Assembly: GCA_014529385.2 (NCBI GenBank)
Contig: CM043955.1
Span: 149,685,640 to 149,749,639 of the forward strand
From: Adiantum capillus-veneris
Lineage: Eukaryota > Streptophyta > Polypodiopsida > Polypodiales > Pteridaceae
DNA length: 64,000 bases
Reading direction: 5' to 3'
Shown: in pieces, positions 34,202 to 45,590 of the stretch
Position numbering within the stretch: the stretch's first letter is position 1
Layout of the letters: each line of letters begins with the position of its first letter
Notes under the pieces: model-generated
The model's database searches: none
Seen by the model: only the letters and a program-made list of their open reading frames with translations
Told to the model about the DNA's origin: nothing
Made by a program: the position numbers and the translations under genes

Positions 34202-36056
34202 TGGTGCTACAAAGCACATTACCTCACATCTTGAATTGTTTACCTCTCTCGAGTCTGTCCCTCATGGGAATTCAGCCACTTGTGCCAACAATGCCTCTTA
34301 TCTAGTTCAGGGAGTTGGAAAGATTGTGCTTACTGCTGCTCATGGTAGTTCCTTCACACTTGTTGATGCACTTTATGTACCTGGGATCAAGAAGAATCTC
34401 TTGTCTGTATCCGCACTTGCTAGACTTGGACTTGTAGTCAAATTTGTGGATGACAGATGTACAGTTCATGATCTCAGTTTCGGTGATGAAATTGTTGCAT
34501 CTGGCTTTTTGTGTCGTGGACTCTATAAGCTCACTTTGTATGACAAGTGTGGACAAAATTTTGCAAATGCTGTTGGAGATTCAAGGGCTATTTCAGATGC
34601 AAAACTTTGGCATGCACGTTTTGGTCATCTGAATTTCGCCAGTTTGCTGCGTTTGCAGAAATCTGATATGGTTGCTTCTTTGCCGCCTCTTGAAGCACCT
34701 ATCAAACATGTTTGTGAAAGCTGTATATTGGGTAAGATGCAGCGTTCTAACTTTCCAAAGGATGGTTCAGTTCGGGCCACATGCAGGTTGCAGCTTGTGC
34801 ATAGTGATGTTTGTGGGCCCATGCAAACTCTGTCCTTGGGCAATTACGTGTACTTCGTGACTTTTATTGATGATTACTCTAGGCATGCATGGGTATTTCC
34901 GCTTAAAGCGAAGTCCGAAGTTTTTATGTGCTTCAAACAATTTCTTTCTATGGCTGAAAATGTTTCGAAATGTACTATGGGCACCCTCCGTTCGGATCGA
35001 GGGGGGGAGTATATGTCTCATGAATTTAATGCATTTCTGGCTAGTCGTGGGATAAAACACCAATGTACAGTGCCTTATACACCTCAGCAAAATGGTGTTG
35101 CTGAGAGGAAAAATAGGTCACTGACGAAAATGGCACGATGCATGGTCAAAATTCAAGCTTTGCCGCATTCTTTTTGGCTTGAGGCCATCATGTGTGCCAC
35201 TTATGTACTTAACAGGTGTCCTACGAAAGCCTTGCAGTCTATTACTCCATATGAAGCATGGCATGATAGAAAGCCTTCTATTGAGCACATGCGTGTTTTT
35301 GGCTATTTGGCATCTGCTTTGGTGCCACAAACACAACACAGAAAATTGGATGATAAGGCTGTCAAATGTTTTTTTTTTTGTTACAGTGCTGAAAGCAAAG
35401 GTTACACGTTGTATCATCCGCAAACAAAACGTATTTTGGTTTCACGGGATGTAGTGTTTGTGGAAGATTCTGTTCAGCCCTTGCTGTCATGTACTAGAGA
35501 CAGTAATATAAGCTCACAGGACATTTATGACACTTTGTTGCCTCTTGTTAGTGGTGGAAATACAAATGTAATTTCCAATGAGGCAAATGTACAGCCTATG
35601 GGGGTTTCTGAAAATGTTACAGATCAGCCTATTACTGATGCAGATGTACATGATGTACTTGATGAGGAAAGGGTTGAAAATGAGCAGGCTAGAGGTATGC
35701 CAAAATGGCTGGTGCACACTTTACGTGACAGTAAATTGGATGCACCTTTGTCTAGTCGTACTCATTCAGGCTCTCGCCATGCATCTTATGCATCAGATTG
35801 TTATGCTTTGGCTGTGTCTAGCTTACATCATGTTGAGGAGCATCTGTCGTTTGATGAAACACAGAATTCAGAAAATTGGATGGCTGCCATGCAATTAGAA
35901 TATGATGCACTTATAGAAAATGACACATGGACTTTATGTGATTTGCCTCTTCGCAAAAAGGCCATTGTTACAAAGTGGGTTTACAAGTTGAAAGGCAAGC
36001 CGGATGGTGAGATCGATCGCCATAAGGCTCGACTTGTTGCAAAGGGTTATGCATAG
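34166..36056 (+). pseudogene. Copia-2 protease, integrase and RT N-terminus
   Basis: An open frame of more than 600 codons. Protease FDSGATKHIT lies near 34190-34220. The GAG-pre-integrase domain starts LWHARFGHL (34604) and ends CESCILGK. The integrase core has LVHSDVCGP, SDRGGEY and an intact NGVAERKN, so all three DDE residues are present. The T run at 35369-35379 has 11 T and keeps the frame (Copia-1 has 10). The RT start (WVYKLKGKPDGEIDRHKAR) is followed by a TAG at 36054-36056 in place of the usual Gln codon of GYAQ. The integrase looks chemically competent; the gag frameshifts and this stop still block a full polyprotein. Confidence 0.9.
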
Positions 36057-37339
36057 CAAAAAGGCATAGATTATGAAGAGACTTTTGCTCCCACTTGTCG
36101 TATGACTACTGTGCGTTTTCTATGTGCATTGACAACTCATTTTGGCTGGGATGTACATCAATCAGACATTGTTATTGCTTTCTTGAATGGTGACATATTT
36201 GAGGAAGTTTATGTAACGCAGCCTCTTGGTTTTGTCATAAAAGGACAAGAGGACAAAGTGTCCAGATGTAAGAAAGCTTTGTATGGGTTGAAAGCAATCT
36301 TCTCGTGCTTGGTATGAGAAAGCTAACACTCATTTGGTTAAACGAGGCTTTCGTAACTGTCCAACAAAAAGCACATTATATGTAAAGCGTGAGGATGATG
36401 TACTTCTCATTGTGGGTCTTTATGTCGATGATTTGTTGATCACTGGAACAAATGAGAGACATATTACTGAATTTAAGGCTGATTTTAATGCTATTTTCAA
36501 GATGAAAGATTTGGGGATGTTGCATCATTACTTGGTTATACAGTTTAAGCAATGTGATGATGGTATTGCCTTGTGTCAGAAAAGTTACATAGAGACATTG
36601 GTATGTAAGTTTGGACTTGAGGATAGCAAACCTATTGCCACTGCCATGGAAACAGGTTTGAAGTTGAGTCTACATGATGCTGGCAATCCTGCTGATGTCA
36701 GTCTTTATCAAACTGTTGTTGCCTACACGAGGCCAGATATTCAGTTTGCAGTCTCACAGGTCAGCGGATTTATGCATAGCCCAGGGTCTAAGCATTGGCA
36801 GGCTGTCAAGAGGATTTTTTGCTACCTTAGTGGCACTTTACATCTTGGCTTGTTTTATCCCAAGGGGGGATCATTGGCGCCATACTTACATGCTTTTTCA
36901 GGCTCAGATTGGGCTGGTTGTTTTGACACGCGAGTGTCCACGAGTGGTCTTTGTTTCATGCTTGGCAGCTCATGTATATCATGGTTGAGCAAGATGCAAC
37001 CTACTATGGCCACTTCGATTTGTGAGGCTGATTATAGGGCAGTCTTCACAGCTACGGTTGAGTGTGTATGGCTCAGACGCCTAATGGATGATTTGGGTGT
37101 TGGACAGGACACTGCCAACACTATCTACACTGACAGTAAGGAACCCAGTTTTTCATGCTCACACAAAGCACATTGAGGTGCATTACCACTATGTCAGGGA
37201 GAGGCTCTCAGCAGGAGAGATCAGCTTGGCTTATGTGCCAACACGGGACAACCTTGCAGATCTTTTCACAAAGGCATTGTCTCGTGAGAGGCTTGAAGCT
37301 TTCCGCAAAGCTTTGGGCTTACTCCCCTTTGTGGATTGA
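36057..37339 (+). pseudogene. Copia-2 RT and RNase H
   Basis: Continues as DYEETFAPTC and SDIVIAFLNGDIFEEVYV. A 1-bp insertion near 36292 (ALYGLK then out of frame) moves the rest to another frame at 36334-37176. The RT catalytic box is intact, LYVDDLL, at 36418-36438. An in-frame deletion near 36722 removes the GCLIYVCNT segment present in Copia-1. RNase H SGSDWAGCFDTR and CEADYRA are present. A deletion near 37138 removes the DSQSALAVAR segment and shifts the frame; the C-terminus LADLFTKALSRERLEAF to LLPFVD ends at 37339. Confidence 0.88.
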
Positions 37340-37402
37340 TCATGTCCTCAGGGCATGGCACTTCCCTTTACTCATGTGCCAGCTCTCATTCACCGCATCA
37401 CT

Positions 37403-37641
37403 CCAGGGGGGATTTGTTACCATATACATGTGGTAGTGATGTGTGTGAACACACTAGGACCGCCGGGGAATTTTTTCCCTCTTTAGGAGGTTTTTCCCCC
37501 CGTGCATTGTATATACGTCCATCACTCTAGGGCTATCTATCTTTCCATTACACTCTAAGTAAGACACTCTCTATTGTGTGCCTTGAGCTTCCTTCGTCTT
37601 CTCCAAGCTATGTGCGTTTCTCTGCAACCCTAATTCCAACA
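37403..37641 (+). repeat. Copia-2 PPT and 3' LTR
   Basis: PPT CCAGGGGGGATT ends at 37414. The LTR spans 37415-37641, ends CCAACA and is followed by AATAT. Confidence 0.94.
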
Positions 37642-37684
37642 AATATACTCACACCATCGATGCTCCAAAAACAAAATTATATTC

Positions 37685-39240
37685 TTGAGGGGCACGGCAT
37701 CAATTGCCCAATCTCCGAAGAAGAAGAAAACACGAAGGAAGAGATTGCAAAAAGCAACAAAGTCAGACCCCAGTTCAAAGATCAACATAGAGACTGGTGA
37801 CGACCCCGTATATATGAACGACACTGAAGAGGATTCTGATTCTGGTGAAACCATGGAGACGAAAATGACCACTAGGAAAGAAACCAACAAGGAAGATTGT
37901 CATGAGCCACAATGGCCAAGACCCAAGAAGAAGATAGGAACTTACACAAACCCTAGAGAGGAAATCAAGCGAGTCAATCAATTAAGGAGTTTGGTAGAAG
38001 AGACCCAAAGGGATCTAGAGCCAGCACCTAGGCAAATCCAGATTACAGCCCCAACATCCCTTAGACATGAAGAAATTGATTGGGATGTTGAAACAGACCA
38101 TTACAAGAAGTCTTCAAGACGGAGTCAGGTTCCTAAGGTCAAAAGAGGCAGAGATGATGCTGACCGGCATGATTATACCTCTTCATTAAAAATTTCTTTC
38201 CCAGTGCTCAAAGGGGGGAAGAAAGATGATCCAAATGTTCATATACAAGCTTTTGAACAGTATGATGAGTTGAAAAATATTGATGAAGAGGACTGGGGTG
38301 AATACTTTCCTCAGACACTAAAGGATGCAGCAAGGAAATGGTACTACCATTACCTAGCTTGCCAGCTCATATCATACAACAAATTGCTCAAGGCCTTCAT
38401 ACTAGAATATTCAGACAACAGAGGTGATGAGGACATCCTCTGCGAAATGGATAAGATAAAGCAAGGAAAATTATTAGCCAGAAGTTATGTTGAGAAAATC
38501 AAGGAGCTAACCAGGCAGCTGGTGCAGGAGCCACCATCAAAAAAGAGGTTGCGAGCATGGTTTTTAAATGGGTTCCACAATAAAAATCTTAGGAAACAAG
38601 AGGTGTCCGCACCAACAAATAAATTCAATGATTTGGTCTAGCGAGCCCTGAAGCTTGCACAACATGCAAAGAAGGAGAGGAGTCACAAGAAGAGGAGGTC
38701 CACTAGCAGCAGTTCTTCCACTGAGAATTCTGATTCCAGTAAGACCTCCAGTAGCTCTAATAGCAGCTTAGATGAAAAGAGCAAAGACAAGGCCAAGGAA
38801 GGTTCCTGGTCCAGAAAGATTGATGAGATGGCCCGAAAGATTGCTGAAATAGCCAGACCAAACAACCAGTTAGAAGAATAGAAACCTGGTGATCAAAGCG
38901 TAAATCTAAAGATCATGTTTCCAATGAATGTTCACAGTGTACCTATTGCAAAGCATATGGTCATTTATGAAACAATTGCGACATTCGCATTCATCACTTC
39001 AAGAAGGGAAAAGATTTGTTTGTAGTTGCATTCACCAATGCTAAACCAGCTAGAGTGGAGACAATCAGTGTACTTCAAGAGGAGAAATCAGGTACCAGTG
39101 GTAGTGGTATTGGGCGCGCGGTAGGTACTAGGGACGTATTGGCCGGGACCAGGGTTGTGGTAATTTCTAGAACCGAAGCCTAAACTGTTATTCTTGTGGC
39201 AAGTATGGGCATTTTGCGGCTCAATGTCCAGAAAGACCTA
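37685..39240 (+). pseudogene. Ty3/gypsy gag (second gag) with two zinc knuckles
   Basis: The frame is open from before 37685 to 38641; the first in-frame ATG is at 37814. A basic/acidic N-terminus is followed by a retrotransposon Gag capsid domain from about 38190 (LKISFPVLKGGKKDD, AARKWYYHYLA, SYVEKIKELTRQL). After a TAG at 38639 the same frame continues with a Ser-rich linker. Zinc knuckles CTYCKAYGH...NNC (about 38937-38978, with a stop inside) and CYSCGKYGHFAAQC (about 39190-39235) follow. Capsid assembly and RNA binding are the expected roles. Its position directly after another gag suggests that two elements were joined here. Confidence 0.75.
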
Positions 39241-39385
39241 CTACTGCGACTACTGAGGCAAAGGCCCCAGAGCCAATTCCTGTACGAGCAGTTACATGCA
39301 GCAAAGGGGTGGTCATTGAGGAAATTCTAGATGACCCGACAAAACCAATCAGTCCTGGAATAGCAAATGGGCTCAGCAGAGAGAG

Positions 39386-40260
39386 ATGTGGAAGGGAAAG
39401 GGTAAAGAAAAGGTAGTTGATGAATGGCAGGAGCAGAGAGAACTAGCTGCTAAGATCATAGAAGATTTAGTCAAGAAGCTATTAGAGCAGCCAAAAAGTT
39501 TTGATGTCCGGGTCATTCAGAATATACCAGCTCAGTCTTCTAAGAAAGCACAACCAGATCGGTCAGGGTCTGGGATTCCTGAGACTATGTTGGCTGCAGT
39601 CCAAGGACTGCTGGAGGAATTAGGGAACGTTAAATCAAATACAACTGCAATAGGAAACACTGAAAGAGGCACCGTAGGTACCAAAATAGAGGAATGGCAC
39701 TGTGCAGATAGTTTCGATTCTTCAAGTTTTGATAATAACTATGATCAAGAGAGAGAAGAAATTCATGTCAAGATTTGTGACAAAATTCAGAAACTCAGAG
39801 TTCAACTAGATGATATTAGAAAAACTTTGCCTAAAGCAGCGAAATTCATTACACAACGAAGGAAGCCTGAAGCGGAGGCCAGATCAATTGACTTGGTTGC
39901 TGTTAGAGATGATGAAGTGCTGGTGATCTAGGTAGACTACAAGGTTAGGAAATAGTGGGAGCCACTATCTGGTGTCATTTATTGGATGGAGGAGCAGGAC
40001 TAAATATCCTGGGGACACACCTTCAGCAAAGAATGGATATCACAAACCTGAAACCAGCACCTTTCAAAGTTCAAATGGTGGATCATCGAGTTGTGTAGGC
40101 AACTAGGATGATAGAGAGTATGCAGATAAGGGTGGGCAAAGAAAAGTTCAAGACCAGCTTCCTAGTACTAGATGTGCAAGGCACATATGGGATGCTACTC
40201 GGGTGGCCATGGTTGCAAACAGCACAAGCTATTCATGACTATGCCAATTAGACTCTCACA
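39386..40260 (+). pseudogene. Gypsy linker and aspartic protease
   Basis: 39386-39931 is a charged helical linker (LAAKIIEDLVKKLLEQPK; EIHVKICDKIQKLRVQLDDI). After a stop the protease can be read in pieces: HLLDGGAGLNILG near 39976-40014 (DGGA in place of the usual DSGA), a strand FKVQMVDHRVV, and the ILG-like segment LLGWPWLQTAQAIHDY near 40192-40240. The D-G-G-A active site is common in plant gypsy proteases. It would cleave the Gag-Pol polyprotein. Two stops and a frameshift inactivate this copy. Confidence 0.65.
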
Positions 40261-40640
40261 ATACAAGGTGCTAGTAAGCAGAATTCAGATTCAGACGAAC
40301 AACACTAGGAGCTGGAGAAAGGAGCTGCGACCAGAAGAGCTTTGCCAGAAGTATAGGGTGAAGAAAATTGAGAGGATGCTGGCGGCAATGAATATTTTTC
40401 CACTAGCTGAAATAGATCTAAACACGGTATTATTGGACAAAGATTAGGCTAAAAAGCAAAAGAAGCAATTTCCAAATCAGTTCACTGAACTGAACTCTGG
40501 GGAACAACCAGTGTAGCTAACTGGAAGGCCAAAAGAACCAGTTAATTCTAGTACGTCAGCAGTCTCTGAACAAGCACACTCTGGAGAAGTTACTAAAAAT
40601 CAGAATAGCAGTTCAGAGCTCAAAGGTCCGTCTTGGGATT

Positions 40641-42284
40641 ATGCTAAGGATTATGCCTAACTGGTTGCTTCCAGATGATCAAGATATAGAGGAATGGAAT
40701 CTGGGTTTTGAGAAAAATCCTAGATTGATCAAAGTCAACAAGCATCTGAATCTAGTAGTGAAAGAGAAGGCCCAACACATGTTCCAACAATACAAAGATG
40801 TGTTCACATGGGAACATATTGATCTTAAGGGAGTAGATCCAGACGTATGTCAACATTGAATACCATTGAAACTGGATGCCAGACCAGTGCGGTTGCAACG
40901 ATACAGAATGAATCCAAATTATGCTAAGAAGGTCAAGGAAGAGATCGATAACCTTCTGAAGGTTGGGTTCATTACTGAAGTAGCCAGTAGTGATTGGTTA
41001 TTTCCCATTGTGGTGGTACCCAAGAAGAATGGAAAGCTTAGAGTTTGTGTGGATTTTCAGAAGCTGAATGCTCGGACCATCAAGGATCCCTTTCCATTAC
41101 CCTTTACAGACATGCTGCTTGACAAAATTGCACGTTATGAGATGTATAGCTTTATGGATGGTTATAGTGGTTATAACTAGTTACAGATTGCTTCTGAGGA
41201 CTAGAGTAAAACTGCTTTTATTACTGAGTGGAGAGCATTCATGTCTCTGGTTATGCCGTTTGGTCTTTGCAATGCTCCAACAACTTTCCAATGATGTATG
41301 ATGGAAATATCCAGTGAATTTCTCCACCAATTCCTTGGCGTATTTATGGATGACTTCATTGTATATTCAACAAAGGATAAGCATTTACTTTTTCTGCAAA
41401 TGGTTTTCCAGTGTTGTCAGGAAAAGCGAATCTATTTAAATCCATTCAAATCTGTTTTCTTGGTCTAGAAAGGACAACTACTGGGACATGTAGTGTCTAG
41501 AAATGGTATAGAAATGGCCAATGACAAGATTCAGTGTGTCCAACAGGCCAAGGCGCCCCACAATGCATCAAAGCTAAGTTCTTTCTTGGGATATGTCAAT
41601 TTTTATAGAAGATTTGTGCACAAGTTTGCTTCCCAGGCATTACCTTTATATGAGCTCACGAAGAAGAACAGCAAGTTCAGTTGGACTGCTGAATGTGAGG
41701 AGAGCTTTCAGAGTTTGAAGAATGCTATTATCAATAAGCCAGTACTTTGACAACCGAATTCGGAGGTCATTTTTCATGTACATGTAGACGCTTTAGGACT
41801 GGAGATGGGAGCAATATTAGCTCAGCCAGAAGGGAGGACTGATTACCCAGTGTAATTTGCCATCCGACGAATCAGTCAAGCTGAATAAGGATATACAACT
41901 ACTGAAAGAGAAGCCCTAAGAATGGTTTTCAATGCTACTAAATTTCGACACTATTTGTTGGGCAAGCTATTTCATTTTTATGTGGATCATCCACCATTAT
42001 TATTTTTTATCAACAAAGTCATTATTCAAGGCAGACTGATAAGATGGATGATGTTCTTGATGGAATTTGAATTTCGCATTTTTCATAAGCCTGGTAAAAC
42101 CCATTGTGGTGCAGATTTCCTATCCAGGAGTACGAATGGCTACTCTAAGGCATCCTTGAGAGATGAGCCAGTGGATGCAGGATTGTTTCAGATGACAACT
42201 GAGGAAACAATTGATCCTGAGTTGTATGATGTATATCACTTCCTTTCTAAGGGAGGACTCCCAGAAAACTTGACTCAAAATTAG
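40641..42284 (+). pseudogene. Gypsy reverse transcriptase and RNase H
   Basis: RT begins after an N-terminal region (QYKDVFTWEHIDLKG) and carries VGFITEVASSDWLFPIVV, VPKKNGKLRVCVDFQKLN (40986-41070), FMDGYSGYN, VMPFGLCNAPTTFQ and the catalytic FMDDFIVYS (about 41346-41372). The thumb reads GHVVSRNGIEM and SSFLGYVNFYRRF. RNase H has HVHVDALGLEMGAILAQPEG near 41780, TTEREALRMVFNATKFRHYL and FRIFHKPGKTHCGADFLSR near 42085-42130. These copy element RNA into cDNA in the particle. At least six single stops or indels occur, but the catalytic Asp pair remains. Confidence 0.85.
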
Positions 42285-42289
42285 AAGAA

Positions 42290-43512
42290 GGCTCTGATTA
42301 TTAAGAGTCTGAAATTCACCATCATTGGCGGATCACTTTACAGACTGGGAGTAGATGGGGTTCTTTGAATATGTGTGCCTATGGAAGGGAGAATGCAAGT
42401 TATTTCAGAGGCACATGATGGGGATTCTGGAGGACATTTCTCCACTGATATTACTTATAAGAATATTTTGCAGGCTAGATTGTGGTGGCAAACTTTAATA
42501 TCTGATGTTAGAAGCTTTTTTGAAACATGTGATACATGCCAGAGGATGGACAGACCCACAGCAGCAGACATGACCTCTAATTTCAATCCAGTCACTAGGA
42601 GTATTTATGAAATGGGGTATGGATTTCATGGGTCCATTCAAGAAAATTACTCCAAGGAAGAATCGGTATATATTGATGGCCACCTGTTATGTCACCAAAT
42701 GGATGGAAGCTAAGGCTCTTCTCGACCAACACCACGAAGTCCACTCTTGTATTCTTATTCAAAATATTATCTGCCGATATGGATGTCCTGTGGAGATTGT
42801 GTTTGATCAAGCAACACACTTTATAAATGATACCATGGACATTCTAATGGAAATGCTTTCAGTAAAGCATCAAAAATCAACACCATATTATCCTAGATGC
42901 AATGGGCAAGCAGAGAACAGTAACAAAACTGTCAAGACTATTCTCACTACGATTGTGCAGAAGGAGCCACACCAGTGGATTTAAAGCTCCAGACTGCTCT
43001 CTGGGCATATAGGATAGCTTATAAGGTCACCACTAGACTAACACCATTTAGAATGGTGTATGGCACTGAAGTTGTCGTGCCTATGGAATTTTTAATTCCC
43101 AATCTCAGGATGGCTAGTAGAGTATGGATTAGATTTTAATCACAATCTTAAATAGAGACTGGAGGAGTTAACACAGTTGGATGAGTTAAGACAAAGGGCT
43201 ATGTTGGAACAAGAAATTGTTCAGCAAAGAAGGGAACACTGGGATGATAGAAGAATCAAAGTTAGGGAGTTTTAGAAAGGAGATTTGGTTTTGCTCTATC
43301 AATCTAAACTGAGTCCTAAGAAACCAAACTTAAAGATAGCTTGGGCTGGTCCATATGAAGTCGATTGGGTGTTTTCCAATGGCACTGTAAGGCTGAAATA
43401 TTTATCTGGATTACTTCTTCCAGGTGTTTATAATGGGGCCAAAGTCAAGCTATATTATTTGAATGACAAAGAGACTTCCAAGCATACTGGTATTCTGGGA
43501 ACTGAAGGCTAG
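42290..43512 (+). pseudogene. Gypsy integrase
   Basis: The zinc-binding HHCC domain reads HDGDSGGHFSTDITYKNIL and CDTCQRMD (42414-42552). The core has MDFMGPF near 42612, VFDQATHF near 42808 (usually SDRGTHF) and [11 protein letters not shown] near 42901 with the catalytic Glu. The C-terminal domain at 43285-43512 reads LLYQSKL...WAGPYEV and LSGLLLPGVYNGAKVKLYY. The frame shifts at about 42660 between the zinc-binding domain and the core, and again near 43110. The RT-RNase H-integrase order is that of Ty3/gypsy. No chromodomain is seen. Confidence 0.82.
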
Positions 43513-44038
43513 GAAAATTCAAAATCAGCTATTTTAAGCCTTTTCCATGTACAACTAGTACTAGAGCCAGTCAAAGGGTCAAAAAAGTCTCCGCACGACA
43601 AAACCATGTCAGTAGCAGAATCGGTAAAGTGTCAGAGCCAGTATTAGTTTTTATGGAAAAAAGGGCCAATGGGACTGTCTGTGATAATCATTTCAAGGAA
43701 CATGGAGAGTATTAGCCAATGCATGAATGCCACATCATTAGCAATGCACAGAACTCTAGGAGCGGTAAGTAGTGGAGCTTTTATGGCGCGAACGCGTATA
43801 ACAGTAAGGGGAGTATGCATTTTTCCTCATAAGTCTCCTACGTGACATCTACCTGCTATTACACATTCGCCATCGCCAAGCTCTGAAGCCTCCATTACAA
43901 CCACAAATTTCTTCATCCAAAGCATCAGTCGATTGTTGTCTGTCTTTACCAGATACACCTGGATACAGATTTGAATATTCAGGTAAGTCTTCTTCTTCTA
44001 CGAAGTCATCGTCTTCACCTTGTATTGGCTAAAGAAAA
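43513..44038 (+). other. Spacer between integrase and extra ORF with splice-donor-like sites
   Basis: The plus strand stays partly open (KGSKKSPHDKTMSVAESVK), but no domain is recognised. Two strong donor-like GGTAAGT sites lie at 43764-43770 and 43982-43988, the latter followed by a pyrimidine run. Expression of the next ORF from a spliced RNA is possible. Confidence 0.35.
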
Positions 44039-45590
44039 ATGTTGGAGAAGATGGAAGACACTATAGACGAACCTTCGGCACTTATCACATCTGTCAAAGC
44101 TTCTGTACCACTTATTCCCCACAGTAAGATACAACGGTATGTGTTTACTGAGCAAGCAGAAGCGTTGCTGCAATTGTGGGATTTGCATGTGGTTGTGCAA
44201 GCCACAAGAATCAAGTTTGACACGGCTATAATTAAGCAGGTTCTTGATTCCTTTATTGTTGATGAAGGCAGCGCTGTAGTGTATGGTAGAAAAGTGTCAG
44301 CAACTCCAAACGACATTGCTTATGCTTTCAAGATGCCAAATGAGCCAAAGCTGACAGTTGCAACTGCAGAACAGATTAATGCAGCTCTTAAGAAGGATGA
44401 CGCAGCCACAAAAAAACGCAAGGCTAGTGCACAAGGGGTTCCAGTAGGTCTGGACGGACTTGTTGCTTACCGGTTTGTGGCTGAAGCTGTTAGTCTGAAA
44501 AATAACCCCACAGATGTCTAAGAAAAATTGTTTGCCATGTTGCTTGCAAAGAGACTAGATGCCACAGCTTTGATCAACTTATGTCAAATTCTGTCTCATA
44601 ATATGCTTCAACTGACTGCCAAGTTGAAGTCTCATACTGTTTTTAAAGCCTGGTATGTATGGCAGTTTCTTTATTGGGCAACTTCTCCTGATGCTCATGA
44701 CCAGGTACGGATGGCTTGGAGTCAGAAACCCATCCTAGCGACTAATAATGTTGACTTATTTTCAGATGAAGAAGCCCTAGGTACTCAGCTGGCTCTCATT
44801 GGACAGAAGAGAAAGGCCACACAGGTGGAAGCTGGAAGTTCAAAGAAACCGAAACCTACATTGGCCAAGAGTAGTGCTTTCTTGAAGCAACTAGAAAGTC
44901 AGGTTAAAACTTTGTCTACTGAAAAATCTTCAGCATGCCAGACTTCAATCGGCTAGGCAGAATAGCTTCCAGCAAAGATTACTGTTGGGACCAGCCAACA
45001 AGCAGGGTAGAATCCAGCAAACACTATTGCTGGAAAAGACCAGCCAGAAAACACTGATATTGAGAAGCTGGCAGTTCATACTAATAAAGGAAAAGGTCCA
45101 GAATCTGTCAATCCGGCCAGTAAAGTTCCTATTCCTTTTAGCGAATGGGCTTTAGATTTAACCAAAAAGGATAGATTACAATAGCTACAGAGTCACCCCC
45201 TCAATGGACAATTAGTTCTGCACAAACGTGACTTTACGACATTACCATATATGGCTCTTGTTTCGATTTACGAGCCAGTAGATTCTGACTCAGCGACAGT
45301 AATTGCTCACTGCTTATCCAGTCATCTTGAAATACAATTGTCAATGCTTTGGGACAAATGGTGGATGCCTCAGCGTCCCCACTGATGAAGTGACCAAGTT
45401 AAAAGAAGAAATGAGGATCAGTGAGCAGCAAGTTCGTAAGTTGAAACAGGATAAACTTGTCAAAACCCGTCTGACAAAGGGTAGATGCACATTGTATGAT
45501 CCCGACACCAAAACCTATAATCCTCTCACGCCTTATGAATTGGAGATGTCCACTGCAAGGCGGGATCATCTTGAGCAAGAGACCTGGTAA
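44039..45590 (+). pseudogene. Extra ORF downstream of gypsy integrase
   Basis: ATG at 44039. The same frame runs through TAA at 44519-44521 and TAG at 44954-44956 to about 45340, then shifts and continues to 45590. The N-terminal globular part includes DFIV-like DEGSAVVYGRKVSATP and AYAFKMPNEPKL; a basic KKDDAATKKRKAS segment, a helical region (LLAKRLDATALINLCQIL) and a C-terminal coiled coil (VTKLKEEMRISEQQVRKLKQD) follow. It lies where envelope-like or additional ORFs occur in some plant gypsy elements, but no signal peptide or membrane segment is visible, so envelope is unlikely. Architecture recalls the ORF at 3243/9736. Function unknown. Confidence 0.5.

Larger units (their letters stand above)
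32499..37641 (+). mobile_element. Copia-2, Ty1/copia LTR retrotransposon (nearly intact)
   Basis: A 5143-bp element with 227-bp LTRs (32499-32725 and 37415-37641) and a target duplication AATGT/AATAT (one mismatch; 32494-32498 and 37642-37646). Same family and order as Copia-1. It lies inside the gag of the composite element in the same orientation. PBS TGGTATTAGAGC is at 32728-32739, with one change from the methionine-tRNA complement. It is less damaged than Copia-1 in its catalytic boxes. Confidence 0.95.

Noticed and set aside
44039-44956. Envelope gene
   Set aside because: No signal peptide, cleavage site, or membrane segment can be read; position alone is not enough.
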